Assembly (NCBI RefSeq): GCF_007993035.1
Contig: NZ_VOOS01000002.1
Location: 248,001 to 312,000 of the forward strand
Direction: 5' to 3'
Origin: Vicingus serpentipes
GTDB lineage: Bacteria > Bacteroidota > Bacteroidia > Flavobacteriales_E > Vicingaceae
Length of the DNA: 64,000 nt
Position 1 is the stretch's first letter; each line of letters opens with the position of its first letter. Below are positions 44,502 through 52,832 of this stretch, one piece after another. Below the pieces are notes generated by a model. It ran no database searches and was not told where the DNA came from. It saw only the letters and a list, made by a program, of their open reading frames with translations. Made by a program: the position numbers and the translations under genes.

Positions 44502-45101
44502 TTGAACCGATTATTTTTAGTGCTTGTTAGTTCTATTTTTATCAATAAAATTGATGCTCAAATAACTGCATCATATATCAATAATCGCGTTGAATTATCA
44601 TGGACCCATTCCGACATTAAAAATGTCAGTTTTTATGTTATTGAAAAATCAAAAAATGGGAAATATTTTAAACCCTTTTTAAAAATAGAAACCACTAATA
44701 AATCATATTCTTCATTTATTGAAGTTGATAATTCACCATACAAACATCAAACTTATTATAGGTTAAGGTACATAAACAATAATGGAAATTATTATTATAG
44801 TGAAACGATATCAATAAGAGAAAATGCTACCAAAAAACTTCCGCCAACCTTAATTAATTATAACAAATTAAATGTTTTAGTTATTCTAAAAAATAACAAT
44901 GGAATTGAAACTTACGCAAAGCTTAATATAAAAGAAAAAAACAATGAGTTAGTTTCTGAAACACTAAACAGTAAAATAAGATCAGGAAATTACTTTATTA
45001 CTGCATCTGAAGATGACTCTCTTTTAGGTTATAAGATAAAAATAATAAATCCTGATCAAGCAGAAACTAAATACCTCTCCGATACTCTGAACATAGAATA
45101 G
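44502..45101 (+). CDS. secreted protein of unknown function with fibronectin-III-like start
   Basis: 199 residues from a TTG at 44502; a signal sequence follows (LFLVLVSSIFINKIDAQ), which fixes the start. Residues 20-100 (ASYINNRVELSWTHSDIKNV, SFYVIEKSKNGKYFKPFLKI, TYYRLRYINNNGNYYYSETI) have the shape of the fibronectin type III-like modules seen in Bacteroidota secreted proteins. The remaining 90 residues are unassigned. No T9SS sorting tail is visible. Its last 35 bp overlap the end of the convergent SpoU gene. Confidence 0.7.
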   Translation: MNRLFLVLVSSIFINKIDAQITASYINNRVELSWTHSDIKNVSFYVIEKSKNGKYFKPFLKIETTNKSYSSFIEVDNSPYKHQTYYRLRYINNNGNYYYSETISIRENATKKLPPTLINYNKLNVLVILKNNNGIETYAKLNIKEKNNELVSETLNSKIRSGNYFITASEDDSLLGYKIKIINPDQAETKYLSDTLNIE

Positions 45102-45783
45102 CTGTTGCTATGGCTACATTTAAGGATTCCGCTCCACCAAACTGAGGGATAGCAATTTTATGATTAATAAAAGGTATTAATTCAGCTGAAATTCCTTTCG
45201 ACTCATTTCCCATTATTAAAATAGCGTCATCTTTCTGAATAGTTGTTTGATATACATTATCCCCCCCCAATAAAGCACCATATATATTACTATCTTTATT
45301 CTCAGTTAAAAAAAGCTTTAAATCTGAATAAACAACATCAACTCTAAATAAAGAACCCATAGTTGCCTGAACTACTTTTGGGTTATATAAATCGACACAA
45401 GTTGGAGAACAAACAATAGAAGAAATACCAAACCAATCTGCAATTCGTATAATTGTTCCTAAATTACCTGGATCTTGAATATTATCAAGAACAATAGTTA
45501 ATCCATTAGGAACTATGTTATGAACTTTTTTTTGCTTAGCAACTGCGAGGTATTTATTGGGTGTTTTAAGTAATGATAATGAAGCCAATTCTTTTTCGCT
45601 AATCTCTATTATGCTCGGATAAGAAATTAAGTCCTCAATTCCATAAATAGATTCAATTTCAAAATCAGAAGCTACAAGTTCATTTACCATTTTTTCTCCT
45701 TCTACAATGAAAGAAGAATATTGATTACGATACTTTTTTTGCTTTAAAGAGTTTAAGTACTTTTTTTGATTAATACTTAGCAT
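45067..45783 (-). CDS. TrmH/SpoU-family RNA 2'-O-methyltransferase
   Basis: 238 residues. An N-terminal L30e-like part (LSINQKKYLNSLKQKKYRNQ, SSFIVEGEKMVNELVASD) precedes the SPOUT domain: IVLDNIQDPGNLGTIIRIAD (motif 1), ILIMGNESKGIS (motif 2) and IAIPQFGGAESLNVAIATAI (motif 3 with AdoMet knot). It probably methylates rRNA or tRNA ribose; the target is unknown. Start overlaps the stop of the OmpA-type gene by 1 nt (TAATG). A run of seven or more C occurs within it, but the frame is intact. Confidence 0.93.
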   Translation of the reverse strand: MLSINQKKYLNSLKQKKYRNQYSSFIVEGEKMVNELVASDFEIESIYGIEDLISYPSIIEISEKELASLSLLKTPNKYLAVAKQKKVHNIVPNGLTIVLDNIQDPGNLGTIIRIADWFGISSIVCSPTCVDLYNPKVVQATMGSLFRVDVVYSDLKLFLTENKDSNIYGALLGGDNVYQTTIQKDDAILIMGNESKGISAELIPFINHKIAIPQFGGAESLNVAIATAILCSEYRRGI

Positions 45784-47930
45784 TAATTACCCAACACTTT
45801 AAATTCAGTCCTTCTATTTTGTTGCTTACCTTCATCAGTATCATTAGTTGCTACAGGCTTAGATTCTCCATAACCTTTAGCTACTAATCTTGATTTTGGA
45901 ATACCATTAGCAATTAAATAATCAACAACCGATTGAGCTCTACGTTGCGAAAGTTTTTCATTATAGCTTCGACTCATTTTATCGTGAGCTTCTTTAGAGT
46001 ATACTAATCCTCTTCTAGCAAAAATTTTCTTTGCCATTTCTACATTTCTTGAAGCATCTGTATGACTAGAAATTTCAACTTTAATTGCCGTATTTTCTTT
46101 AAGAATAGCAACTAAATGATTTAACTCTTTTTTCGATTCAGCACGCAAAGTAGATTTATCAAAATCATAAAAGATGTTCTCTAATTTAAATGACCTTCCA
46201 GCATCTAAAGGTTTTACATCTTTTGGTTTTCCTACATTATCAGTAAATAGTGTATCTATAGTTTTGTTATTTTCTCCTTTTAAAGCGTCATCTAAGGCTT
46301 TTTGCAAGCTAACATTATTATTAGCTAACAAATTTGAGTCACTATAAATTCTAAAATCTTTATACATCTCTATGTATTCTGTAATCTCTTCCAAATTAAT
46401 AGAATCCCTTACTATCTCACCTGTTTCCAGTTCTACTTCAATTTCATATCTACCAGGAGTTAAAGCCATTACATACTTACCTGACTCAGAATTAGATTTA
46501 AAGTTACCCTCCATTTCTCCATTATCTGCCCTGTATAAATTCAGGAACGAACCTGTTGCAACATCATTAAAATAAACATTACCAAGTAAAAGGGCTAAGA
46601 CTGGTTTACCTACTTTACCTGTTATAATTTTAAAAATATCTTGTTCTCCGATACTATTTTCTCCACCTCCAGAATAATAACCTGTTTTACCATCTGCAGC
46701 TAGAACAAAATATCTGTTATCATCGATAGTATTTATTGGATAACCAATATTTAATGCTTCACCAAAACTACCATACTCATCTAATTTGCTGTAAAAAATA
46801 TCATAACCTCCTATGCTTGTATGTCCTTCTGAACTGAAATATAAAGTTTGATTATCTGGATGAATAAAGGGAGCATCATCATTATAAGCTGTGTTTATTG
46901 TATACCCTAAATTTTGTACATTACCCCAACTTCCATCACTTTGCAATTCAGCCTTATATAAATCTCTTCCTCCTCGACCACCTTCTCTATCACTAGCAAA
47001 ATAAAGTACCTTCCCATTAGCTGATAAACTTGCACTTCCTTCCCAACTATCATTTTTATTTACATCACCTTTAATTCTTTCTGGTTTTGACCAATTACTT
47101 CCTTTTAATTGACTTACATAAATATCTCCTAAATTATTGTCTTCACTTTTATAAATAAACAAGGTTTGCCCATCAACAGAAAGTGCAATCGCAGCATCAT
47201 GTCCATCTGTATTAATATTATCTCCAATACTTACAGGCTCAGTCCAATCCCCATTCTTTTTATAGGAAATGAATACATCTTCATTGTAATCTACTGAACC
47301 CATAGATTGATCAACTTTATCCGCTCCTTTTGATTTAATTCCTCTGTAGGTAAAAATCATAACCGATTCATCTGCAGATATAACAGGAACGTATTCTGAG
47401 TATTGAGAATTAATAGGATACTTAACGTTTTCAACTATATTTTGAGTAATTGTATCTGCCAAAATTTCTTTAGCATTTTTACAATTTTGTATCATTTGTA
47501 AAGCAAGTCCTTTCTCCTCTTCTTCAGAAGAAATATTACCTGCTAAATACATGTTAAAAAGATTTACTGCTTTATCAAAATCATAGTTTACAGCATAGGC
47601 TTTAGCCAAATAAAAATTTACTAAATTATATTCAGGATTTGTAATTTTAACTTGTTCAATTATCTCGATAGCCTTGGTCTTTTCTTCTGGACTATAGGTA
47701 TAACAAATACCCATCATTAACTTGTAATACAAGTCACTAGGTTTAAAATCATGAAGTTGCTTAAACTTATCTAAGGCATCAATATAATTTTTCTCTTCAA
47801 AATTTACTTCAGCTTTATCTAATAATTCTTTTGCAGTTTTATTAGTTAATTTTTCATCATCTTGAGCGTAGACAAAAACTGAGGATATCAGTAAAACTAT
47901 TACAGCAAATAATCTAATATTGTTTTTCAT
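45783..47930 (-). CDS. TPR/PD40/OmpA outer-membrane-associated protein (PorE-like)
   Basis: 715 residues from ATG 47930; the longer open frame to 48002 is rejected because a signal sequence starts only here (MKNNIRLFAVIVLLISSVF). Domains in order: TPR-like helices (~30-150), a PD40/WD40-type beta-propeller (~190-430, e.g. PVISADESVMIFTYRGIKSK, GKVLYFASDREGGRGGRDLY, DNQTLYFSSEGHTSIGGYDI), a carboxypeptidase-regulatory-like beta sandwich (~455-545, SESGKYVMALTPGRYEIEVE) and a C-terminal OmpA peptidoglycan-binding domain (DFDKSTLRAESKKELNHLVA, SRNVEMAKKIFARRGLVYSK, RRAQSVVDYLIANGIPKSRL). This is the layout of PorE in the type IX secretion system; many Bacteroidota have several such proteins, so identity is not certain. 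Confidence 0.85.
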   Translation of the reverse strand: MKNNIRLFAVIVLLISSVFVYAQDDEKLTNKTAKELLDKAEVNFEEKNYIDALDKFKQLHDFKPSDLYYKLMMGICYTYSPEEKTKAIEIIEQVKITNPEYNLVNFYLAKAYAVNYDFDKAVNLFNMYLAGNISSEEEEKGLALQMIQNCKNAKEILADTITQNIVENVKYPINSQYSEYVPVISADESVMIFTYRGIKSKGADKVDQSMGSVDYNEDVFISYKKNGDWTEPVSIGDNINTDGHDAAIALSVDGQTLFIYKSEDNNLGDIYVSQLKGSNWSKPERIKGDVNKNDSWEGSASLSANGKVLYFASDREGGRGGRDLYKAELQSDGSWGNVQNLGYTINTAYNDDAPFIHPDNQTLYFSSEGHTSIGGYDIFYSKLDEYGSFGEALNIGYPINTIDDNRYFVLAADGKTGYYSGGGENSIGEQDIFKIITGKVGKPVLALLLGNVYFNDVATGSFLNLYRADNGEMEGNFKSNSESGKYVMALTPGRYEIEVELETGEIVRDSINLEEITEYIEMYKDFRIYSDSNLLANNNVSLQKALDDALKGENNKTIDTLFTDNVGKPKDVKPLDAGRSFKLENIFYDFDKSTLRAESKKELNHLVAILKENTAIKVEISSHTDASRNVEMAKKIFARRGLVYSKEAHDKMSRSYNEKLSQRRAQSVVDYLIANGIPKSRLVAKGYGESKPVATNDTDEGKQQNRRTEFKVLGN

Positions 47931-47973
47931 TCTGTTCCAATTAATAATAGTTATTTTGTATTTATTAGTATTG

Positions 47974-48003
47974 CAAACATAAGCAATTATACAAATATTC
48001 AAA
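47974..48003 (-). promoter_or_regulatory. promoter of the PorE-like gene
   Basis: Minus-strand -33 TTTG (48000-48003) and -7 TATGTTTG (47974-47981) with an 18-nt spacer, in the short divergent region shared with tamL. Start site predicted near 47968, about 40 bp from the ATG. Confidence 0.55.
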
Positions 48004-48010
48004 TATAATA

Positions 48011-50305
48011 TTGAAACCTAATTATTTAAGCATATTAACCTCTTTTTTCATTAGCATTTTTTGCGTTTTTACCTTTTTCAGTTGTAACCCAACAAAAACT
48101 TTAAAACCTGATGAAATATTCTTACAAAAAGTTAAAATTAAAACTGACAACAAAAAGATTGATAAAGATGAATTGTATCGAATTAACAAACAAAAAACTA
48201 ACAAAAAAATCCTTGGAATTTTTAGATTCCATTTAGGAGCTTACAATCTTTTTTACAAAAGAGTTGATAACTTCAAAGAGAATATAGGTGAACCTCCTTC
48301 ACTTTACGATTCAACATTAACTGAAAATAGCGCTAATCAAATTGGACTTTACCTAAAAAATAGAGGTTACTTTCACAATAAAATTACATATTCTACTAAG
48401 CTTAGAAAAAACAAAGTGAAACTATTTTTTGATGTTTCGACAGGAGTGCCATACACCATAAACGAATTAACTTATAATTTTCAAGACCCTTCACTAGGAG
48501 GCTATATCCTTTATAAAAAAAATAATAGCTTAGTAAAGCCAGGAATTAACTTTGACGTAGATATCCTTGACAAAGAAAGAGAACGTATAAAAAAAATATT
48601 GAAAGAAAGAGGTTACTATTATTTTTCTAACAACTTCATAAAATATAAGGTTGACAGTACAACAGGAAACAATCAAGTTAATCTTGAATTGCAAATATTA
48701 AATAATAAAACAAAAGATCCTAGCTCTGAAAATAGCTACAATGAAACTAATCATAAAAAATACGCTATCAATAATATTAATGTTTTTATCAGTAAAAATA
48801 TTAGAAATCAAGGCCTTAATAATTTTGATACAATTTCATATAATGATATAGTACTTCACTATACTAATAAACTAAAGTTTAAACCTAAAATGATTCGTCA
48901 TTCAATAGATTTTAAACCAAGAGACACCTATTCTTTATCAGACCAAAATTCAACTTATAAACACCTATCTGAACTAAGATTATTTAAAAATATATCTCTA
49001 CAATATGACGAAATAGATTCTAATCGATTAAACAGTAACATCTTTTTAACACCTTTAGCCAGTAAATCTTTTGCAATTGAAGGAATTGGAACAAATACTG
49101 GTGGTGATTTAGGGGTTGAAGGAAATGTTATATATCAGAATAAAAATCTTTTTAGAGGTGGGGAAAGACTTACCCTAAAACTAAAAGGAGGAATTGAAAT
49201 TCAAAGGCTTGTAAGTGTTTCTACAAATGAAAACGAAATTTTTGGTTCTCCTTTTAACACCTTAGAATTTGGTCCTGAAGCTACATTAGAATTCCCAAGA
49301 TTTCTTCTCCCCTTTAACTTAGAGAAGTTCTCAAAAAGAGCAAACCCAAAAACAACTATTTCAAGCACACTAAACTTTCAGCAACGACCTGAATATTCAA
49401 GAAGTTTAGCTCAATTTTCATTTGGTTATTTTTGGAATGAAACCATATTCAAAAAACATTTTGTAACTCCATTAAACGTAAGTTATATTAAACTTAACCT
49501 TACTCCAGAATTTCAAACAAAAATTGATGCTGAGAATAATCCATTCCTAAAAAACAGTTATACCGACCATTTCATTAGTGCTATTCAGTATAGTTTTATT
49601 TTGAATAATCAAGAAATCAACAAACTAAAAGATTTCTCTTACTTCAGATTTAATTTCGAAACTGCAGGAAATCTTTTAAGTTCAATTAATCGAATATCTA
49701 ATACTCCTGCAAATGAATCAACAGGTGCATATGATTTTCTGGGGATTAGATATGCAGAATACTTTAAAACTGAATTCGATTTTCGTCATTATTTAAATAA
49801 AAAATACAGTTCATTTGTTCAAAGAATTGCTTTAGGAGTTGGAAAACCTTATGGCAATTTAGATGTTTTACCTTTCGAAAAAAGTTTCTTTGCTGGAGGT
49901 TCTAATGGGATAAGAGCATGGCAAGCAAGAACATTAGGGCCTGGTTCACTTCCCGACTCGCTTACTTCAACAGTTAATCAAATAGGAGAATTAAAAATAG
50001 AAGCAAACATTGAATATAGATTCGATATAACAAAAATATTTGAAGGTGCCTTTTTTATTGATGCTGGTAATATATGGATATTAAAAAAAGATAGTCAACG
50101 ACCAAATGCTGAAATAAATTTAAGTAGGTTTTATCAAGATTTAGCAATTGGCTTTGGAACAGGATTAAGACTAGATTTTAATTTTTTTATTATACGATTT
50201 GACCTTGCAACACCTTTAAAAGACCCTTCTTCTGATAATCCTAAAAAATATGAAGTATTGATAAAAAATACTACTCTAAATTTAGGAATTGGATATCCTT
50301 TCTAG
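48011..50305 (+). CDS. tamL: TamL-type outer-membrane lipoprotein (BamA/TamA superfamily)
   Basis: 764 residues. It starts at TTG 48011, which puts a lipoprotein signal (YLSILTSFFISIFCVFTFFS then Cys25) at the N-terminus. The next part (NPTKTLKPDEIFLQKVKIKT) is typical of TamL of Bacteroidota. POTRA-like region ~30-330, then a C-terminal 16-strand barrel of the Omp85 type: GERLTLKLKGGIEIQRLVSV, FFAGGSNGIRAWQARTLGPG (the conserved G-x-RG-like loop as NGIRAW) and RLDFNFFIIRFDLATPLKDP. It helps insert outer-membrane proteins together with TamB. Divergent from the PorE-like gene. Confidence 0.93.
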   Translation: MKPNYLSILTSFFISIFCVFTFFSCNPTKTLKPDEIFLQKVKIKTDNKKIDKDELYRINKQKTNKKILGIFRFHLGAYNLFYKRVDNFKENIGEPPSLYDSTLTENSANQIGLYLKNRGYFHNKITYSTKLRKNKVKLFFDVSTGVPYTINELTYNFQDPSLGGYILYKKNNSLVKPGINFDVDILDKERERIKKILKERGYYYFSNNFIKYKVDSTTGNNQVNLELQILNNKTKDPSSENSYNETNHKKYAINNINVFISKNIRNQGLNNFDTISYNDIVLHYTNKLKFKPKMIRHSIDFKPRDTYSLSDQNSTYKHLSELRLFKNISLQYDEIDSNRLNSNIFLTPLASKSFAIEGIGTNTGGDLGVEGNVIYQNKNLFRGGERLTLKLKGGIEIQRLVSVSTNENEIFGSPFNTLEFGPEATLEFPRFLLPFNLEKFSKRANPKTTISSTLNFQQRPEYSRSLAQFSFGYFWNETIFKKHFVTPLNVSYIKLNLTPEFQTKIDAENNPFLKNSYTDHFISAIQYSFILNNQEINKLKDFSYFRFNFETAGNLLSSINRISNTPANESTGAYDFLGIRYAEYFKTEFDFRHYLNKKYSSFVQRIALGVGKPYGNLDVLPFEKSFFAGGSNGIRAWQARTLGPGSLPDSLTSTVNQIGELKIEANIEYRFDITKIFEGAFFIDAGNIWILKKDSQRPNAEINLSRFYQDLAIGFGTGLRLDFNFFIIRFDLATPLKDPSSDNPKKYEVLIKNTTLNLGIGYPF

Positions 50306-50325
50306 TCAATCCTCAATTTTTATTA

Positions 50326-50350
50326 TTAAGAGCTATGGCTCTTTCTTATT
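50326..50350 (+). terminator. weak hairpin after tamL
   Basis: AAGAGC (50328-50333) and GCTCTT (50338-50343) with a TATG loop, followed by a T-rich stretch. Short stem, so termination is only probable. Confidence 0.5.
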
Positions 50351-50356
50351 TTATAG

Positions 50357-50364
50357 TAAATTTG
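50357..50364 (+). promoter_or_regulatory. -7 element for fbaA
   Basis: TAAATTTG matches TAnnTTTG exactly, 20 bp ahead of the fbaA ATG at 50385. TTTC lies near the -33 position. Confidence 0.5.
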
Positions 50365-50384
50365 TCTTCTTTTAAAAATTAAAA

Positions 50385-51452
50385 ATGGTTGAGACTATGA
50401 ATTATGGTGTAATTACAGGAGACGCTGTTCAAGAAATTTTCAAACTAGCAAAACTTAAAAAGTTTGCTCTTCCAGCAGTAAATGTTACTAGTTCTAGTAC
50501 AGTTAATGCTGTTATGGAAACAGCAAAAGAAGTTAATGGACCTGTTATTATTCAGTTTTCTAATGGTGGAGCTCATTTTAACGCTGGAAAAGGACTTAAC
50601 AATGAAAACCAACAAGCTGCAATAGCTGGTGCAATAGCTGGTGCAAAACACATTCATGAATTAGCTAAAGTATATAAGGTGCCTGTTATTTTGCATACCG
50701 ATCACTGTGCTAAAAAATTATTACCTTGGATTGATGGACTTTTAGATGCTGGAGAAAAGTTTTATAAAGAAAATGGAATTCCTTTATATAGTTCTCACAT
50801 GATTGACCTATCTGAAGAGCCTATTGAAGAAAATATAGAAATATGTAAATCTTACTTAGAAAGAATGAGTAAGATTGGAATGACCTTAGAAATAGAATTA
50901 GGAATTACAGGAGGAGAAGAAGATGGTGTGGATAATTCCAATGTAGATAATAGCTTACTTTACACTCAACCTGAAGAAGTTGCTTATGCTTATGAAGAAC
51001 TATCCAAAATTAGTAATCGTTTTACTATAGCTGCTGCATTTGGAAATGTTCATGGTGTTTACAAACCTGGAAATGTAGTTTTAACTCCTAAAATTTTAAA
51101 AAACTCACAAGAATTTATTCAAGCAAAGTACAATACTGGAGAAAACCCTGTTGATTTTGTATTTCATGGAGGATCAGGTTCTACACTAGAAGAAATTAGA
51201 GAAGCTATTGGATACGGAGTTATTAAAATGAATATTGATACTGACATGCAGTTTGCATTTACTGAAGGTGTTAGAGATTATGTAACCAAAAATATTGATT
51301 ATTTAAAAACTCAAATTGGGAACCCTGAAGGTGTTGATAAACCAAATAAAAAATATTACGACCCAAGAGCTTGGATGAGAGATGGTGAATTAACCTTCAA
51401 AGCAAGATTAAAAAAAGCATTTGAAGATTTAAATAACGTTAACACTTTATAG
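50385..51452 (+). CDS. fbaA: class II fructose-bisphosphate aldolase
   Basis: 355 residues. Zinc enzyme of glycolysis and gluconeogenesis. Blocks: FALPAVNVTSSSTVNAVMET, VIIQFSNGGAHFNAGKGLNN, PVILHTDHCAKKLLPWIDGL (His ligand and catalytic Asp), SSHMIDLSEEP, LEIELGITGGEEDGVDNS, FGNVHGVYKPGNV (His), FVFHGGSGSTLEEI (His) and INIDTDMQ-type MNIDTDMQFAF. The exact start is uncertain: ATG 50385 and ATG 50397 are both possible. In an operon with accD (21 bp apart). Confidence 0.96.
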   Translation: MVETMNYGVITGDAVQEIFKLAKLKKFALPAVNVTSSSTVNAVMETAKEVNGPVIIQFSNGGAHFNAGKGLNNENQQAAIAGAIAGAKHIHELAKVYKVPVILHTDHCAKKLLPWIDGLLDAGEKFYKENGIPLYSSHMIDLSEEPIEENIEICKSYLERMSKIGMTLEIELGITGGEEDGVDNSNVDNSLLYTQPEEVAYAYEELSKISNRFTIAAAFGNVHGVYKPGNVVLTPKILKNSQEFIQAKYNTGENPVDFVFHGGSGSTLEEIREAIGYGVIKMNIDTDMQFAFTEGVRDYVTKNIDYLKTQIGNPEGVDKPNKKYYDPRAWMRDGELTFKARLKKAFEDLNNVNTL

Positions 51453-51473
51453 TAACAAAAATTATTGGATGAT

Positions 51474-52319
51474 ATGGGATGGTTTAAAAGAATAAAACAA
51501 GGGATTGTTACTCCTACTACAGAAAAAAAAGAAACGCCAGAAGGATTGTGGTATAAATGTCCTAAGTGCAATCATGTTGTAAGTACTGAAGATCATTCTG
51601 CAAATCTTAATGTATGTCCTGAGTGTAATTATCACGACAGGATGAACTCTAAAGAGTACTTTGAATTATTATTTGACGATAATAAATATAAAGAATTAGA
51701 TGCTGAGCTAACTTCTGGAGACCCATTAACTTTTGAAGACACGAAGAAATACACTGACAGAATAGTTGCAACACAAAAAAAGACTGGTCTTAAAGATGCA
51801 TTAAGAAGTGGTGTTGGTAAAATAGATGGACAAGATTTAGTTATTGCTTGTATGGATTTTGCTTTTATAGGAGGCTCTATGGGATCTGTAGTTGGTGAAA
51901 AAATTGCTAGAGCAATTGACCACTCAATTAAACACAAAATTCCATTTTTAATGATTTCTAAATCTGGTGGAGCAAGAATGATGGAAGCTGCATTTTCTTT
52001 GATGCAGATGGCTAAAACATCTGCAAAACTTGGTTTATTAGCAAAAGAAAAGGTTCCTTACATTTCCTTATTAACTGACCCTACAACTGGAGGTGTTACC
52101 GCTTCTTACGCAATGCTTGGCGATTTAAACATTGCTGAACCAGGAGCTTTAATTGGTTTTGCAGGACCCAGAGTTGTAAAAGAAACAATAGGTAGAGATT
52201 TACCAGAAGGTTTTCAAACTTCTGAGTTTGTATTAGAACACGGCTTCTTAGATTATATAGTAAGTAGAAGTGAATTAAAACAAAAAATATCTCAATCTAT
52301 AAAAATGTTCAACAACTAA
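51474..52319 (+). CDS. accD: acetyl-CoA carboxylase carboxyltransferase subunit beta
   Basis: 281 residues from ATG 51474. An in-frame TTG at 51465 is rejected because the family begins with MGWFKR-type sequence. The N-terminal zinc finger is [20 protein letters not shown] followed by PEC, a C4 type. Carboxyltransferase blocks: [60 protein letters not shown] and [20 protein letters not shown]. It makes malonyl-CoA for fatty acid synthesis with AccA. The gene follows fbaA in the same direction. Confidence 0.96.
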   Translation: MGWFKRIKQGIVTPTTEKKETPEGLWYKCPKCNHVVSTEDHSANLNVCPECNYHDRMNSKEYFELLFDDNKYKELDAELTSGDPLTFEDTKKYTDRIVATQKKTGLKDALRSGVGKIDGQDLVIACMDFAFIGGSMGSVVGEKIARAIDHSIKHKIPFLMISKSGGARMMEAAFSLMQMAKTSAKLGLLAKEKVPYISLLTDPTTGGVTASYAMLGDLNIAEPGALIGFAGPRVVKETIGRDLPEGFQTSEFVLEHGFLDYIVSRSELKQKISQSIKMFNN

Positions 52320-52356
52320 TTTTTTAGATAAAAGATTAAACTAACAAATAAATGGC

Positions 52357-52364
52357 TACATTTG
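52357..52364 (+). promoter_or_regulatory. -7 element for rpsO
   Basis: TACATTTG fits TAnnTTTG, 45 bp ahead of the rpsO ATG. Confidence 0.5.
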
Positions 52365-52409
52365 CAGCCGCAATTAAGCATACATAATAAACATTAAAAT
52401 AATTTTGGC

Positions 52410-52679
52410 ATGTATTTATCAGCAGAAAAAAAACAAGAGATTTTCAAACAGTATGGCGGAGACGCTAAAAATACTGGTTCTACAGAAGGTAAAATAGCAT
52501 TATTTTCTTACAGAATTAACCACTTAACAGGACATTTAAAAAATAATCGTAAAGATTTCGGAACTCAAAAAGCATTACTTGACTTAGTAGGGAAAAGAAG
52601 AAAATTACTTGATTATTACAAAAAGAAAGATATCGTTAAGTATCGTGAATTGATTAAAGATTTAGGTATCAGAAAATAA
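52410..52679 (+). CDS. rpsO: 30S ribosomal protein S15
   Basis: 89 residues, the standard length. KKQEIFKQYGGDAKNTGSTE, GKIALFSYRINHLTGHLKNN, RKDFGTQKALLDLVGKRRKL and LDYYKKKDIVKYRELIKDLG are the helix blocks that contact the 16S central domain. It is followed by a hairpin and then pnp, the conserved rpsO-pnp arrangement; as in other bacteria the hairpin may let part of transcription continue. Confidence 0.97.
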   Translation: MYLSAEKKQEIFKQYGGDAKNTGSTEGKIALFSYRINHLTGHLKNNRKDFGTQKALLDLVGKRRKLLDYYKKKDIVKYRELIKDLGIRK

Positions 52680-52711
52680 AATTGAACACACGATACAATT
52701 AACATCAATTT

Positions 52712-52748
52712 AAAGGGGGGCTCGCAAGTGATTGCACTCCCCTTTTTT
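52712..52748 (+). terminator. hairpin between rpsO and pnp
   Basis: AAAGGGG with a nested GCAA-GTGA-TTGC hairpin and CCCCTTTTTT, followed by T-rich DNA. Terminator or partial read-through site after rpsO. Confidence 0.7.
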
Positions 52749-52803
52749 ATTTAAAAAGCATATAAACAATAAGAAAGAGGAAATGGTTTCCTCAATATAA
52801 ATC

Positions 52804-52817
52804 GCACAAAGTTGTGC
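52804..52817 (+). promoter_or_regulatory. small hairpin in the pnp leader
   Basis: GCACAA-AG-TTGTGC lies 16-29 bp before the pnp ATG. In enterobacteria the pnp leader is folded and cut for autoregulation; here only the short inverted repeat is seen, so a similar role is inference. Confidence 0.35.
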
Positions 52818-52832
52818 AAACAAATATAAATT

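Noticed and set aside
45262-45272. Run of C bases in the SpoU gene, possible frameshift
   Set aside because: The frame continues with all SPOUT motifs intact on both sides, so no frameshift is present.
47931-48002. Extended N-terminus of the PorE-like protein
   Set aside because: The extension runs across the predicted promoter, and the signal sequence starts at ATG 47930.
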